From contig UQUM01000014.1 of the NCBI GenBank assembly GCA_900544255.1, positions 1 through 51,682 on the forward strand: a DNA stretch of 51,682 nucleotides, given 5' to 3'. The notes under the pieces are model-generated. The model made no database searches and was not told where the DNA came from. It was given only the letters and a program-made list of their open reading frames with translations. Shown in pieces: positions 1 to 8,870 of the stretch; position 1 is the stretch's first letter, and every line of letters begins with the position of its first letter. The translations under genes and the position numbers were made by a program. This DNA is from an uncultured Sutterella sp. Lineage in GTDB: Bacteria > Pseudomonadota > Gammaproteobacteria > Burkholderiales > Burkholderiaceae_F.

Positions 1-333
1 ATCGCTGGAAATGGAAGCTTGAGGATATAGAGTCGGCTTTTACAGGGTAGTCCTCGCTTATTGCAGGCTCACAACGAAGGATAAGAGGATTGATCAATTA
101 ATTAACGTATTTCACGAACGATGTACTAGAAAGCGGCAATGCCGCTACCGTGGGCGCTGGACTCCGACATGTTTTCGGATCTGTTGGAGAGCAAGAGAAA
201 ATCTACCTCTGGGTTATGACTTGAACCGTCGGGAAAAAGAATGCCCGGAAAACTGGTCGGCTTTCCGGGCTGGTTGATGCAGATTGTTGATTGAGGCCCA
301 TCTTGCGGCGGGCTTCAATCAGCTTTCATGCGG
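1..333. other. Left-edge intergenic region, no gene recognised
   Basis: No convincing reading frame, RNA gene or insertion-sequence end is visible. There is a short perfect inverted repeat at 132-146 (7-bp arms around one base), a terminator-like hairpin at 243-270 (listed separately) and a second, weaker inverted repeat at 291-318 just after the stop of the minus-strand dipeptidase gene. What lies to the left of the window is unknown. Confidence 0.5.
234..270 (-). terminator. Rho-independent terminator of the C69 dipeptidase gene
   Basis: A 9-bp GC-rich stem (243-251 with 262-270) is followed, reading the minus strand, by a T-rich stretch (complement of 234-241). It lies about 65 nt past the stop codon of the minus-strand dipeptidase gene. 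Its orientation fits termination of that gene. Confidence 0.6.
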
Positions 334-2136
334 TTATTTGACGATGCGGACGAGGTCGAAACCGCCCTTCTTCTGGCCGTCGATTTCGCCGAAGAGCCAG
401 AGGTCGGTGTTGACGCCGTCAAAGCCGTACTTGGCGGCTGCGTCAGACGGGAAGGTGAGGACCAGGTCCTTCACGCCGTCGCCGTTGACGTCCTTGAGAG
501 CCATCTTAGTTGCCTTGGCGCGCTTGAGGTTCACGTCGACGTTCGGGTCGGGATAGGTGATGCCGAAGACGAAGCTTTCCTTCTTGGCCTTGGAGAGATC
601 GAGGCCCTTTTCGCCGAAGACGACCACGTTAACCGTATCCTTTTTGGAGAGGGAGAGCGTGTCGGCGAGAATTTCGATCTTGAGCGGCTTCATGTTCTGG
701 AAGGCGTCTTCAAGAAGCGCGATCGAGACGTTGTAGGCTTCGGCAGAATACTGATGGAGGTATGCCTTGGCCTTGTCCTGCGAGACGTTCTTTTCAAGAT
801 ACCGGGCGGTCTTGAGGACGGAATCGCCTTCCGCAAGCCACTTGGCCTGCTGGGCGTCGATAACCTTGCGGAGGTCGGCGCGGGTGCCGTCGTCAAGATA
901 GTCGACCAGGTTCTGGGTCTTCAGAGCCGTGTAGAGACCGAAGTCGTCCTTGAAGTCGAAGCGGTCCGGCGTGGCATGGAAGTGTTCGGCCGTGGCAACT
1001 TCAGGCGTCATGAAGGACTGGGCTTCGGCAGGCTTGGCGAGCGGGAAGAACGGAACGAACGGGGTCTGGCACGGACGGGCGGACGTGCGCCAGCCGCGCG
1101 TGAGCAACGGGTCGGCGTTCATTTCGTAAACCACGGATTCGAACGTACCGACGTTGCAGATGTCGCGCATCGACTGATGGAAGAAGCCGCTCGTGCGGGC
1201 TTCGCGCTTCCAGTGGCCGGAGACGATCTTCTGGACGTCCGAGACCGTGAGCTTCTTGGACGGCTTCACCGAGTACGGGAAGGCTTCCTGGTCCATCGTT
1301 TCCTTGCCCATCAGCATTTCCCAAGCGGTCTGGGCGCGGTCCTTGTTCCAGTCGGCTGAACGGCGTTCAATCGGCTGATAGGCCTTGCGGAAGGAGAAGT
1401 CGGAGTAGTCGCCGGCCTTGGCGGGCTTGTAGTGGCCGGTCTTAATCGCATGTTCGATCAGGTCGGGCGACATGATGACGTCCTTGGAGTTGACGTCGAC
1501 CTTGTCAAAGGCGAAGGCGTTGGCGATGTACGTGACTTCATCGTTCTGAACCTTGCGGGCGATGTAGCGATGGCCCTTGAGGAGCATGATCTGCCAGGCT
1601 TCGTTGCGGTCGGCGACGGTGTAGGTGCGGCCGCCCGTGATGTAGCCGTACTTCGTGACGAGGTCGATGGCGATGTCGACGGCGTCGCGGGCCGTCTTGG
1701 CGCGTTCGGCGAGCAGGCGGCGGATGCCGTAGCCGACGCCGCCGTCAACAACCGGATTCTTTTCTTCGAACGTATTGTTGCAGTTGTTCGTCACGATGGC
1801 GACGCCGTTTTCATTGACGAAGCCGTCGGAGAAGGAATAGCCGTCCGGATGCAGAGTCTGCGTCCAATAGAAGCCGTACGTATGAGAAACCTGAGGAATC
1901 TTGGCGGTCGTCGGTTCGTACGTGATCAGTTCGCCGGCCTTGTGGTCGGCTGCCGGAACCCAGTACTGGCTCGTGACGATGCGAAGGTCATTGTCCTCGT
2001 TGTGGCCGATCATGATCTGGCCGGTGGCGGAAACGTCCTTGCCGACCACGACCGTGGAGCAGGCAGAGGCGTTCATGGCGATCGAGCCGAGAGCCATCGA
2101 GAAAGCGGCAGCCAGCAAAAGATTGGTCTTTTTCAT
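334..2136 (-). CDS. Secreted C69-family dipeptidase (Ntn hydrolase)
   Basis: This 600-residue protein starts with a typical signal peptide (about residues 1-25, ending ASA) followed directly by Cys26 in CSTVVVG. In peptidase family C69 the N-terminal Cys of the mature chain is the nucleophile, so signal-peptidase cleavage itself would expose the catalytic residue. The following GHNEDND segment is the family's conserved motif. The start is well fixed by an AGGAGGA Shine-Dalgarno at 2144-2150. It should hydrolyse dipeptides in the periplasm or outside the cell. It is the last gene of a minus-strand catabolic block; the 131-nt gap to the M20 gene holds two small hairpins (about 2167-2185 and 2203-2224), so it may also have its own promoter. 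Confidence 0.9.
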   Translation of the reverse strand: MKKTNLLLAAAFSMALGSIAMNASACSTVVVGKDVSATGQIMIGHNEDNDLRIVTSQYWVPAADHKAGELITYEPTTAKIPQVSHTYGFYWTQTLHPDGYSFSDGFVNENGVAIVTNNCNNTFEEKNPVVDGGVGYGIRRLLAERAKTARDAVDIAIDLVTKYGYITGGRTYTVADRNEAWQIMLLKGHRYIARKVQNDEVTYIANAFAFDKVDVNSKDVIMSPDLIEHAIKTGHYKPAKAGDYSDFSFRKAYQPIERRSADWNKDRAQTAWEMLMGKETMDQEAFPYSVKPSKKLTVSDVQKIVSGHWKREARTSGFFHQSMRDICNVGTFESVVYEMNADPLLTRGWRTSARPCQTPFVPFFPLAKPAEAQSFMTPEVATAEHFHATPDRFDFKDDFGLYTALKTQNLVDYLDDGTRADLRKVIDAQQAKWLAEGDSVLKTARYLEKNVSQDKAKAYLHQYSAEAYNVSIALLEDAFQNMKPLKIEILADTLSLSKKDTVNVVVFGEKGLDLSKAKKESFVFGITYPDPNVDVNLKRAKATKMALKDVNGDGVKDLVLTFPSDAAAKYGFDGVNTDLWLFGEIDGQKKGGFDLVRIVK

Positions 2137-2267
2137 GATTTATTCCTCCTGATGAATTCAAACGAACTTCCCCGCGCAAGCGGGAATGGTTAAAACGTAA
2201 ACCCGAGCATCTTGCGATACTCGGAGCCTTGCTCATTTCTGAAGCTGACTCTTAGAGACTGCTGAAT

Positions 2268-3539
2268 TTAGCCGACGCCATTGATGCGTTGGATGAAGCC
2301 GGAGAAGACGCCGAAGCCGATCGGAAGCGACGTCTCGTCCTGGATGCAGAAATCTCCGCGGTGATGACCCGGGTGGTTGCAGCCGTAGTAGAAGAACACA
2401 GCCTTGCCGCCATGCTCCTGAACTCGTCGGATCAGCATGGTGCAGTCTTCGCTGCCCACCTTGGCGTTCATGTCGACGACGCTGTCCACGCCCGGAACCT
2501 TGGCCGCGGCTTCCTTGACGATGGTCACGGCTTCTTCGTCGCCGCGGTAGGTCACGGCCTCGCCCATGCGGGTGAGTTCGTAATCGACACCGTAGGCGGC
2601 AGCCAGACCCTTGACCGTCATTTCGACGTTGGCGGCCATGTAGTCGTTGATTTCCGTGGACTCGCCGCGGACTTCAAGCTGGAGGAAGGCATTCTCCGCA
2701 ATAATGTTGCGGCCCGTGCCGGATTCGAAGCGGCCGATCTGCACGCGGGTGATGCCTTCGCTGTGGCCCGGGAGGGAGCCGAGCGACATGCAGGTGGCGG
2801 CGCCGCACATCAGGGCGCTGCGGCCCTTTTCAGGAGAGCCGGCTGCGGCGGCGAGACCGTGGTAGCGCAGGTCGAACTTGGTCGTGGCGAGATAGCCGAA
2901 GTGGGACACGCCGACCTGGCCGAGGCGGGCGGAGCAGCCGATGTGGGCGCCGGCGAACCAGTCGACGTCGTCGACGATGCCCTTGGCAGCCATAGCGGCG
3001 GCGCCGCGGACGCCTTCTTCAGCAGGCTGAAAGAGAATCTTGACCGTGCCGCAGAGCTTGTCGCGGTTTTCAGCGAGCCAGCGGGCGGCGGCAAGACCGA
3101 CGGCGGTATGGCCGTCATGGCCACAGGCGTGCGAGAAGCCGGGATAGACCGAGCGGTAGTGGCCGACATTCGCTTCGTGAGCGGGATCGGTGGACTCTTC
3201 GATGGGAAGGCTGTCGATGTCGACGCGGATGGCGGTGACCGGACCCGGACGGCCCGTGTTCAGAATGGCCATGGCGCCCGTATAGCCGCCGAGGGATTCG
3301 AGGAAGTCGGTGGGAACACCGTGTTCCAGAGCGCGTTTTTGGGCCTTTTCAACAAGTTCGGCGTTGCGGCCCATGACGGCGGTGGGTTCGATGACGTTGA
3401 TGCCGGCCTTCCATTCAAGACCGAGCTCCTGGAGGCGATTGACGATGTACCAAGTGGTTTCGAACTCACACCAGCCTTCTTCGGGATGCGCATGGAGAAA
3501 GCGGCGGTCCGCAATCATTTGTTCATTGAATTCTTTCAT
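2268..3539 (-). CDS. M20-family amidohydrolase, AbgA-like (aminobenzoyl-glutamate utilisation type)
   Basis: A 423-residue cytoplasmic metallo-hydrolase with no signal peptide. The metal-binding segments of the M20 family are visible: HACGHDGH at residues 137-144 and QPAEEG at 171-176, plus DIDSLPIEE just upstream. The N-terminal HAHPE...E..T pattern and overall length resemble AbgA, the catalytic subunit that splits p-aminobenzoyl-glutamate, more than classic N-acyl amino-acid deacylases. Fifteen nucleotides separate it from the carrier gene upstream, so the two are probably co-transcribed. The likely substrate is an N-acylated amino acid or small amide imported by the neighbour, but the exact substrate cannot be read from the sequence. 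Confidence 0.85.
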   Translation of the reverse strand: MKEFNEQMIADRRFLHAHPEEGWCEFETTWYIVNRLQELGLEWKAGINVIEPTAVMGRNAELVEKAQKRALEHGVPTDFLESLGGYTGAMAILNTGRPGPVTAIRVDIDSLPIEESTDPAHEANVGHYRSVYPGFSHACGHDGHTAVGLAAARWLAENRDKLCGTVKILFQPAEEGVRGAAAMAAKGIVDDVDWFAGAHIGCSARLGQVGVSHFGYLATTKFDLRYHGLAAAAGSPEKGRSALMCGAATCMSLGSLPGHSEGITRVQIGRFESGTGRNIIAENAFLQLEVRGESTEINDYMAANVEMTVKGLAAAYGVDYELTRMGEAVTYRGDEEAVTIVKEAAAKVPGVDSVVDMNAKVGSEDCTMLIRRVQEHGGKAVFFYYGCNHPGHHRGDFCIQDETSLPIGFGVFSGFIQRINGVG

Positions 3540-3554
3540 GACGATCTTCTTTAT

Positions 3555-4841
3555 TTAGTAAAGCTCAAAGATGAAGCCGAGGGCGACCAAGTTGATGATC
3601 ATCGGAATGGCCATGCGCTTGGAGACTTCAAGCGGGGAGGCCTTAATCATGCCTGCGATGACGAGCGTTGCGCCTGCAATCGGCGAGCACATGCGGCCGA
3701 GGGCGCCGGACAGAGCCGCGACCATGCCCAGGTTGGGAATCTGCATGCCGAACTCGGCGGCGTAAGGCGTCACGGCCTGGTTGAAGGCGTGGCCTGCAGC
3801 GTCGCCGGAACCGGTCAGGACGCCCATCAGGAACGGACCGAAGTTGGCGGCGTAGCCTGCGATTTCACGGGAGTTCTTCAGCGTTTCGATAAGAGCGTCG
3901 ATGACGCCGGCAGCACGGAGACCGCCTGCGAAGCAGCCTGCGGCAATGATGATGCCCATGATGTTGGCGTAGCCCTTGCCCATGCCGGTGAAGAATTCCT
4001 TCGTGACTTGCTGGGGATCGGCACGAGAGACGAGGAACGTGAAGATGACGCCGTAGATCATGGCTTCGGCAATCGACATCTTGAGAATCGGCAGAGCAGT
4101 TGCGCCAAGGAAAAGGATGATGATCGGAAGCACGGGAGCGAGGGCCATCAGAACGTTCGGATGCTCGGGTAGTTCGCCGCGGGCGTCGGAGCTGACTTCG
4201 AGAACGTCACCTTCGCCATCCTTGTTCTTCTTGTAGTCGCGGAAGACAAAGACCATGGCAGTCACGAGGAGAATGTTCAGGGCGCAGACCGTCAGGATCT
4301 TCGGGGCGAACTGCACGATGAGATCCATGACATCCATGTCGGCGATCTTGGCAATCCAGACGTTGTGACTGGATCCCGGGCTGAGCGTGGACGGCGTGAT
4401 CGAGCCGATGATGGCCGCACCGGCGATGGCGGGTTTGAAGCCTGCGCGGACCATAAGCGGGATCATCGTGGGGCCGAGAGCCGCGGCGCAGCCGGCGGCG
4501 GACGGAATGGCGATGGCCACGAAGGAAGCGATGAGCATGCAGAAGGGCAGCAGGAAGATGCCCAGACGGCCCAGCGGTTTCACCATGAGGCCGACGAAGT
4601 GTACGTCGCATCGCGTGATGGCGATGACGGCGGCAAAGCCCATGGACGAACAGATTGACGTAATAAGGCTTTTATTCGTCATATTGGCGACGAAGGCGCC
4701 GAGAGCGGTTTGCGGCGAGAGCGCAAAGAGTGCCATCGCAAGGCCGGCGACGAAAAGCACCAGGCGAGTTTCAATTCGCTTGAGAAGTGCCGCGATTGTA
4801 AGCAGGACAATGAAGCCTGCCATCCAGATAGTCCAGGTCAT
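3555..4841 (-). CDS. DcuC-family inner-membrane carrier
   Basis: A 428-residue, strongly hydrophobic protein with about 10-12 predicted membrane segments. The pattern (two halves, conserved IPSAAG and STLSPGSSHN re-entrant-type segments, and GSGDAAGHAFNQAV in the second half) fits the DcuC/ion-transporter superfamily of anaerobic C4-dicarboxylate and related carriers. It begins 3 nt after the stop of the DUF1177 gene and ends 15 nt before the M20 hydrolase gene. The neighbours suggest that the cargo is a peptide-like or N-acyl amino-acid anion rather than fumarate/succinate; this is inference. Confidence 0.82.
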   Translation of the reverse strand: MTWTIWMAGFIVLLTIAALLKRIETRLVLFVAGLAMALFALSPQTALGAFVANMTNKSLITSICSSMGFAAVIAITRCDVHFVGLMVKPLGRLGIFLLPFCMLIASFVAIAIPSAAGCAAALGPTMIPLMVRAGFKPAIAGAAIIGSITPSTLSPGSSHNVWIAKIADMDVMDLIVQFAPKILTVCALNILLVTAMVFVFRDYKKNKDGEGDVLEVSSDARGELPEHPNVLMALAPVLPIIILFLGATALPILKMSIAEAMIYGVIFTFLVSRADPQQVTKEFFTGMGKGYANIMGIIIAAGCFAGGLRAAGVIDALIETLKNSREIAGYAANFGPFLMGVLTGSGDAAGHAFNQAVTPYAAEFGMQIPNLGMVAALSGALGRMCSPIAGATLVIAGMIKASPLEVSKRMAIPMIINLVALGFIFELY

Positions 4842-4844
4842 GCT

Positions 4845-5771
4845 TTATTTCCCCATGGTTCTGAAGTGGGAGAGAGTGCCGTACTTGCTGACCAGAAGCT
4901 GGTACTCGTCGCTGTCGTAGAAGTGGCACTTGCCGGCTGTGTAGGCCTGGGCGACTTCAATCGAGAAGCGGACGGCTTCGTCAACGTCGGAAACGTGCGT
5001 GGCGCCCGTGGCGCAGCCGGCGACTTGAGACTGCGTGGTGATGGCGACGCCCACGCAGGGGCTTTCCGTAGCCACGCTCGGCTGGAGGATGGAATTGAGA
5101 TGGTAGACGTCATTGCCGTAAGGCGTGATGTCCTGCTGCGTCAGCGGCAGAACCATCGGCAGGCAGCCCGTCGTCGATTCGAGAATGGAGAGCAGGTCTT
5201 CGCTGGGTTTCAGGAGGTAGCCGTCCTTGACGGTGGGCGTAATGGCGATGCCGCGAGCATTCAGAATGCGGTTGCCCTTGGTGGTGTCGATGCTGAGCAG
5301 GGCGTCCATGGCCGGGTCGACTTCTTCGGCGTTGCACTGAGCGCTGGTGACCGGGGAGTCCATGAAGGGAACCGGTTTGTGCGGCCGCGTAGGAGCGTTG
5401 GGGCACACATGAGTACGAATCATGATGTCGCCCTCAAGAATGTCGCCGCGTTCGTGCATCTGGCCGAGCTTGGCTGCGATGGTCAGGGCAGCCAGGGCGC
5501 CGTCGCCGTCAGACGTGAAGCCGATAAGGGCCGGACGAGCGCCAAGCCCGCCGAGACGGCCGACGATGCCGAGGGTCGGAGCAGTTCCTCCGGCAGTCTT
5601 GCCGTTTCGGCCGGGAATGAGTACGCTCACAAAATCCGTGGTCTTACCGTTCGTGCCGATGGTTTTCGAGCTGGAGTGCTTGATGCCCCAGGATTTCAGA
5701 CGGTTGACAACGGATTCGCCGGTCACATGCGGGTCATCGAGCAAATCCAACAGATCCAAGAGAATTTTCAT
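4845..5771 (-). CDS. DUF1177 family protein
   Basis: A soluble protein of 308 residues matching the uncharacterised DUF1177 family over its whole length. A GTG at 5780 is in frame, but it overlaps the AAGGAGGTG Shine-Dalgarno (5778-5786); the ATG at 5771 sits 7 nt after that site and is chosen here. There is no signal peptide. Conserved-looking segments include GTNGKTTDF near residue 40, GGTAPTLGIVGRLGGLGARP near 65, and a His/Asp/Cys-rich middle. It is the first gene of the DcuC-M20 operon and is divergent from a LysR gene, which points to a metabolic role, possibly racemase/hydrolase-like, but no function is established. Confidence 0.82.
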   Translation of the reverse strand: MKILLDLLDLLDDPHVTGESVVNRLKSWGIKHSSSKTIGTNGKTTDFVSVLIPGRNGKTAGGTAPTLGIVGRLGGLGARPALIGFTSDGDGALAALTIAAKLGQMHERGDILEGDIMIRTHVCPNAPTRPHKPVPFMDSPVTSAQCNAEEVDPAMDALLSIDTTKGNRILNARGIAITPTVKDGYLLKPSEDLLSILESTTGCLPMVLPLTQQDITPYGNDVYHLNSILQPSVATESPCVGVAITTQSQVAGCATGATHVSDVDEAVRFSIEVAQAYTAGKCHFYDSDEYQLLVSKYGTLSHFRTMGK

Positions 5772-5882
5772 TTGGGGCACCTCCTTAATGTGCTGTATAG
5801 ACCATTGTGTTCCCTTGAAGCATGGCGGAGTAGCAGAATGAAGGATAGTATTGGTAATTATGCTTGGGAGGAATAGCGTCAG

Positions 5883-6824
5883 ATGAAACTTCCGTTTTTC
5901 AATGAGTCATTGAATGCTTTTTTGGCGGTTGCGTCCGAGCGGAGCTTTTCAGCGGCGGCGAAGAAGCTGGGGGTGACCCAGTCTGCGGTCACGAAGGCCG
6001 TTGCTCGCCTGGAAAAGGATCTGGAGGTTGAGCTTTTCGACCGCAGGCGCCGTCCGGTCTTGTTGACGGAGGAGGCGGTCGTGCTGTTGAAGGACGTGCT
6101 GGCCTGTCAGCATTCGCTTGAAAAGACGGCCGAATTCATGCAGTCGCGATCCTATCTGAAGCCTGTTTATCGCATCGGTGTGATCGAAGGTCTTTCCAAA
6201 AGCCTGATGCCGCATTTGATCAAGTCGCTTCAGCCGGATGCGTCGGAAATCGTCACGCAGATCGGACCCTCGCTCGTGCTTGTCGAGAAGCTTGTGAGGG
6301 GCGAGCTGGACTTTGCCTTCACAACTGCGGCTTACGACGAAGTTCACGGACTTTACCGCGCCAAGCTTTATGAAGAGGAGTCCCTCGTTCTGATGCCCAA
6401 GTCCGTTGCTGCCAAACGAAATTCCTGGACATGGTCCCAGTTGCAACTCTGCGGCATTCCATTTCTTCATTTTGCGCGAGAGGGCGGCGTGGGCAGAATC
6501 AACGACGCCTATCTGTGCCTGCAGCATATCAAGACGCCGAACAGGATCGAGGTGGATTCGACGGGGATTATGACGGCGCTTATCGCCCAGGGCATGGGCT
6601 GGACGGTCGGCAGTCCGTTGACGCTGATTCAGAACATGGAATTGATAGACGAGATCACGGCGATCCCAATCCCGCCTCCGGGACTTCAGAGGTCTCTCTA
6701 TCTGGTATGCCGAGAAGATAAAAGCGATGAGACTCGCCGCATGTTTGTCAGTCTGACCAGGGAGATGATGCAGGTCCATGTGGTGCCTCTCTTTGAAGAA
6801 GTGAAGCGGCGTGTCGGTCGTTGA
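5883..6824 (+). CDS. LysR-family transcriptional regulator, probable regulator of the divergent DUF1177-DcuC-M20 operon
   Basis: A 313-residue LysR-type regulator. The N-terminal winged helix-turn-helix (residues about 8-67) shows the classic ERSFSAAAKKLGVTQSAVTK pattern, followed by the linker helix and a periplasmic-binding-like co-inducer domain. It is transcribed away from the operon at 5771; the 111-nt shared intergenic region is where it would bind. A GGGAGG ribosome site lies at 5866-5871. Regulation of the neighbouring operon in response to its substrate is the usual arrangement for this family but is inferred here. Confidence 0.9.
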   Translation: MKLPFFNESLNAFLAVASERSFSAAAKKLGVTQSAVTKAVARLEKDLEVELFDRRRRPVLLTEEAVVLLKDVLACQHSLEKTAEFMQSRSYLKPVYRIGVIEGLSKSLMPHLIKSLQPDASEIVTQIGPSLVLVEKLVRGELDFAFTTAAYDEVHGLYRAKLYEEESLVLMPKSVAAKRNSWTWSQLQLCGIPFLHFAREGGVGRINDAYLCLQHIKTPNRIEVDSTGIMTALIAQGMGWTVGSPLTLIQNMELIDEITAIPIPPPGLQRSLYLVCREDKSDETRRMFVSLTREMMQVHVVPLFEEVKRRVGR

Positions 6825-6847
6825 GTTGAAGGGGCTTTCGAGGACTG

Positions 6848-6884
6848 AAAAAAGCCCCGGCGGACGAAGTCCGCCGGGGCAAAA
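6848..6884 (-). terminator. Strong hairpin terminator, minus-strand polarity
   Basis: A perfect 12-bp GC-rich stem (6854-6865 with 6869-6880) around a 3-nt loop. Six A residues at 6848-6853 become a T-run on the minus strand, so it is a good Rho-independent terminator for transcription coming from vsr. On the plus strand it is followed by AAAAGG, not T's, so it would be a poor terminator for the LysR gene that ends at 6824. Confidence 0.7.
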
Positions 6885-7110
6885 GGAGGAGACCGGAGAA
6901 TCAGACTGGATTACTCGGGTATCCAAGACCGGCGAAGTGCTGGCGTTTTACGCGTTGGAGTCCGAGGTTTTCAAGGACTATCTCTTCCGCAATTGCTACT
7001 TTGAACGTCCGGCCACGAGCCGAAAGCACGGCAATTACGGTACAGTGTATGGAGAAGACGGCGGGTGGTTCATCCGGCTGAATTTTCAGATTCGTTATCG
7101 CGTGGGCTGA
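6881..7110 (+). other. Open stretch of about 71 codons between terminator and vsr, unclear
   Basis: From the hairpin to 7110 the plus strand stays open in one frame and ends at a TGA that overlaps the 3' end of vsr. An AAAAGGAGGAG purine run precedes it, but there is no ATG, GTG or TTG at a usable distance. The peptide is rich in aromatic residues and matches nothing I recognise. It may be a gene fragment or simply chance. Confidence 0.15.
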
Positions 7111-7553
7111 GGCGGAATTTCACCGGCAGGTTCGCTGCCGTCAATCCAGGTTTTGAGAAGCTGCGGCAGTACTTCGCGCTTATCCCGGGTAGTCAGTGCG
7201 CACTCCCAGACCCACAGCACCCGCCAGCCGGATTTGAGAAGTTCTTCCCGAACCCGGCGGTCGCGTTCCGTATTGCGCTTGAGTTTCTCCGTCCAGAAGT
7301 CGCGATGATTTTCGGGGACGGACGTGCGGCGGCAGCCCGCATGGGCGTGCCAGAAGCAGCCGTTAACAAAAACTGCGACGCGGTATTTGAGCATCACGAT
7401 GTCAGGACAACCCGGCAGATCTTTTCGGTGGAGCCGGAAACGAAAGCCGAGCGAAAATAGCGTGCGGCGGACGAGAATTTCCGGACGGGTGTTTTCGGAG
7501 CGGACGGCCGCCATATTGCGGTGCCGCGCCTGAAGGGATTTGTTGTCGGTCAT
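7095..7553 (-). CDS. vsr: Very short patch repair endonuclease Vsr
   Basis: This 152-residue protein is a full-length Vsr endonuclease, which nicks next to T:G mismatches produced by deamination of 5-methylcytosine. The key segments are present: NTRPEILVRR near residue 21, PGCPDIV with the catalytic Asp51, and VNGCFWHAHAGC containing His69 and His71, followed by the FWTEKLKRN segment and RVLWVWECAL near the end. The numbering agrees with the E. coli enzyme. Unusually, no cytosine methyltransferase gene (dcm) or restriction gene adjoins it; the neighbours are a LysR gene and an esterase gene. An AAGGA ribosome site precedes the ATG. Confidence 0.93.
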   Translation of the reverse strand: MTDNKSLQARHRNMAAVRSENTRPEILVRRTLFSLGFRFRLHRKDLPGCPDIVMLKYRVAVFVNGCFWHAHAGCRRTSVPENHRDFWTEKLKRNTERDRRVREELLKSGWRVLWVWECALTTRDKREVLPQLLKTWIDGSEPAGEIPPQPTR

Positions 7554-7739
7554 GGTGCAGCATCCTTCTGGGGCGATTCAGACTATACCGGCTGCGCAGA
7601 GTCAGCAGCTGAGGATTTTGTCGTGCGGGAAAACGCCGATTCCAACCTCTCCCGAAGCGGGTAGCGGCAGAAGGCGTTCGTTGTCAAAATAAAAAGAACG
7701 GCGGCACCGGAGTGCGGTGCGAATTAAAGGGAGATACTG

Positions 7740-8765
7740 ATGACGAACCAATGGAAGACGGCGGTCTTGGCGGCAACTATAGCCTTGACGTTCGGCGCTG
7801 AGGCAGCGGCGCCGAAAACGGATCTGATGGGGTATACGGCAGGCGCCGACGTGATTTCTGTGCCGGTGACGGACGGGCGCATTGACGTGGTGAGCGGCGT
7901 GGTGTATCGGCAGATAAAGTCCGCACGCCGCGTGGATCAGCTTCTGATGACGGTGCTGCAGCCCCGCACGAACGGTTTGAAGCCTGCGGTCGTGAATTTC
8001 CCGGGCGGCGGATACCTGTCGGCGGATCACGAGAAATTCATCGAGATGCGTATGGCGCTCGCGAAAGCCGGGTTTGTGGTGGCTGCTGTGCAGTACCGCG
8101 TGGTACCGACGAAGTTTCCTGCGTTGATCGAAGACGCGAAGGGCGCCGTGCGCTACCTGAAGGCACATGCGGCGGAATACGGAATTGATCCCGACCGCAT
8201 CGGTGTGCTCGGCGACAGTGCGGGTGGTTATGTCGCCGAAATGATGGCGGCTACGAACGGCGAAAAAGGCTGGGACACCGGTGATTGGCTGAACGTTTCG
8301 TCCGATATCGCGGCGGCGGTGTCTTTTTACGGCATCAGCGACCTGACGACGATCGGTGAAGGCTTAAACCAGGACAAGGTGCATTCGTCGCCCGCGGTGA
8401 CGGAAGCGCTTCTTGTGAACGGTGCGGCGTTCGGAAATTTTGCCGGTGCCCCGATTACGGCGGATAAGGCGAAGGCGATGGCGGCGTCGCCTCTGGGGCA
8501 CGTGGATGGGACGGAACCGCCCGTTCTCCTTATGCACGGTTCGGCAGACACGCTCGTAAGCCCGCTGCAGAGCAAGCACTTTTATGATGCCCTGAAGGCG
8601 AAAAAGACCGACGTGTCGTACGTGCTTGTTGAAGGCGCTCACCACGGGGACGATCCGTGGTTCCAGCAACGCGTGATCGACCGTGTGGTGACGTGGTTTA
8701 AGGCGAAGCTGGGGGGAGAAAGGCCCGTGGCAGGAAAGACAGCGGATAGGGGTGCCAACCTTTGA
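7740..8765 (+). CDS. Secreted alpha/beta-hydrolase (esterase/lipase, BD-FAE-like)
   Basis: A 341-residue protein with a signal peptide (about residues 1-23) and an alpha/beta-hydrolase fold. The oxyanion-hole segment reads FPGGGYL (HGGG-like with Pro for His), the nucleophile elbow is GDSAGG, the acid lies in HGSADTLV and the catalytic His in the GAHHGDDPW segment near the C terminus. This arrangement matches the hormone-sensitive-lipase/BD-FAE type of esterases acting on acetylated or feruloylated carbohydrates or short esters. It stands alone; a GGGAGA ribosome site lies 5-10 nt upstream. The substrate is not predictable. Confidence 0.85.
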   Translation: MTNQWKTAVLAATIALTFGAEAAAPKTDLMGYTAGADVISVPVTDGRIDVVSGVVYRQIKSARRVDQLLMTVLQPRTNGLKPAVVNFPGGGYLSADHEKFIEMRMALAKAGFVVAAVQYRVVPTKFPALIEDAKGAVRYLKAHAAEYGIDPDRIGVLGDSAGGYVAEMMAATNGEKGWDTGDWLNVSSDIAAAVSFYGISDLTTIGEGLNQDKVHSSPAVTEALLVNGAAFGNFAGAPITADKAKAMAASPLGHVDGTEPPVLLMHGSADTLVSPLQSKHFYDALKAKKTDVSYVLVEGAHHGDDPWFQQRVIDRVVTWFKAKLGGERPVAGKTADRGANL

Positions 8766-8775
8766 TAGAAAGGTC

Positions 8776-8811
8776 GGCGCAAACCTGCGACTTCGGTCGG
8801 GGGTTTGCGCC
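8776..8811 (+). terminator. Hairpin after the esterase gene, possible terminator
   Basis: Ten-bp perfect arms (8776-8785 and 8802-8811) separated by 16 nt, starting 10 nt after the esterase stop codon. No T-run follows, so it may act with Rho or protect the 3' end rather than terminate alone. Confidence 0.4.
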
Positions 8812-8870
8812 CATCAGACTTCGAAGAAGCCACTGTAACTGATATTTAACACCTGATTAGGTTCGCCAAG

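Noticed and set aside
2289..4172. Plus-strand open frame of 627 codons antisense to the M20 and DcuC genes
   Set aside because: It is the mirror of two well-supported genes in high-GC sequence; its protein is Asp/Gly/Val/His-rich without any domain, and there is no ribosome site.
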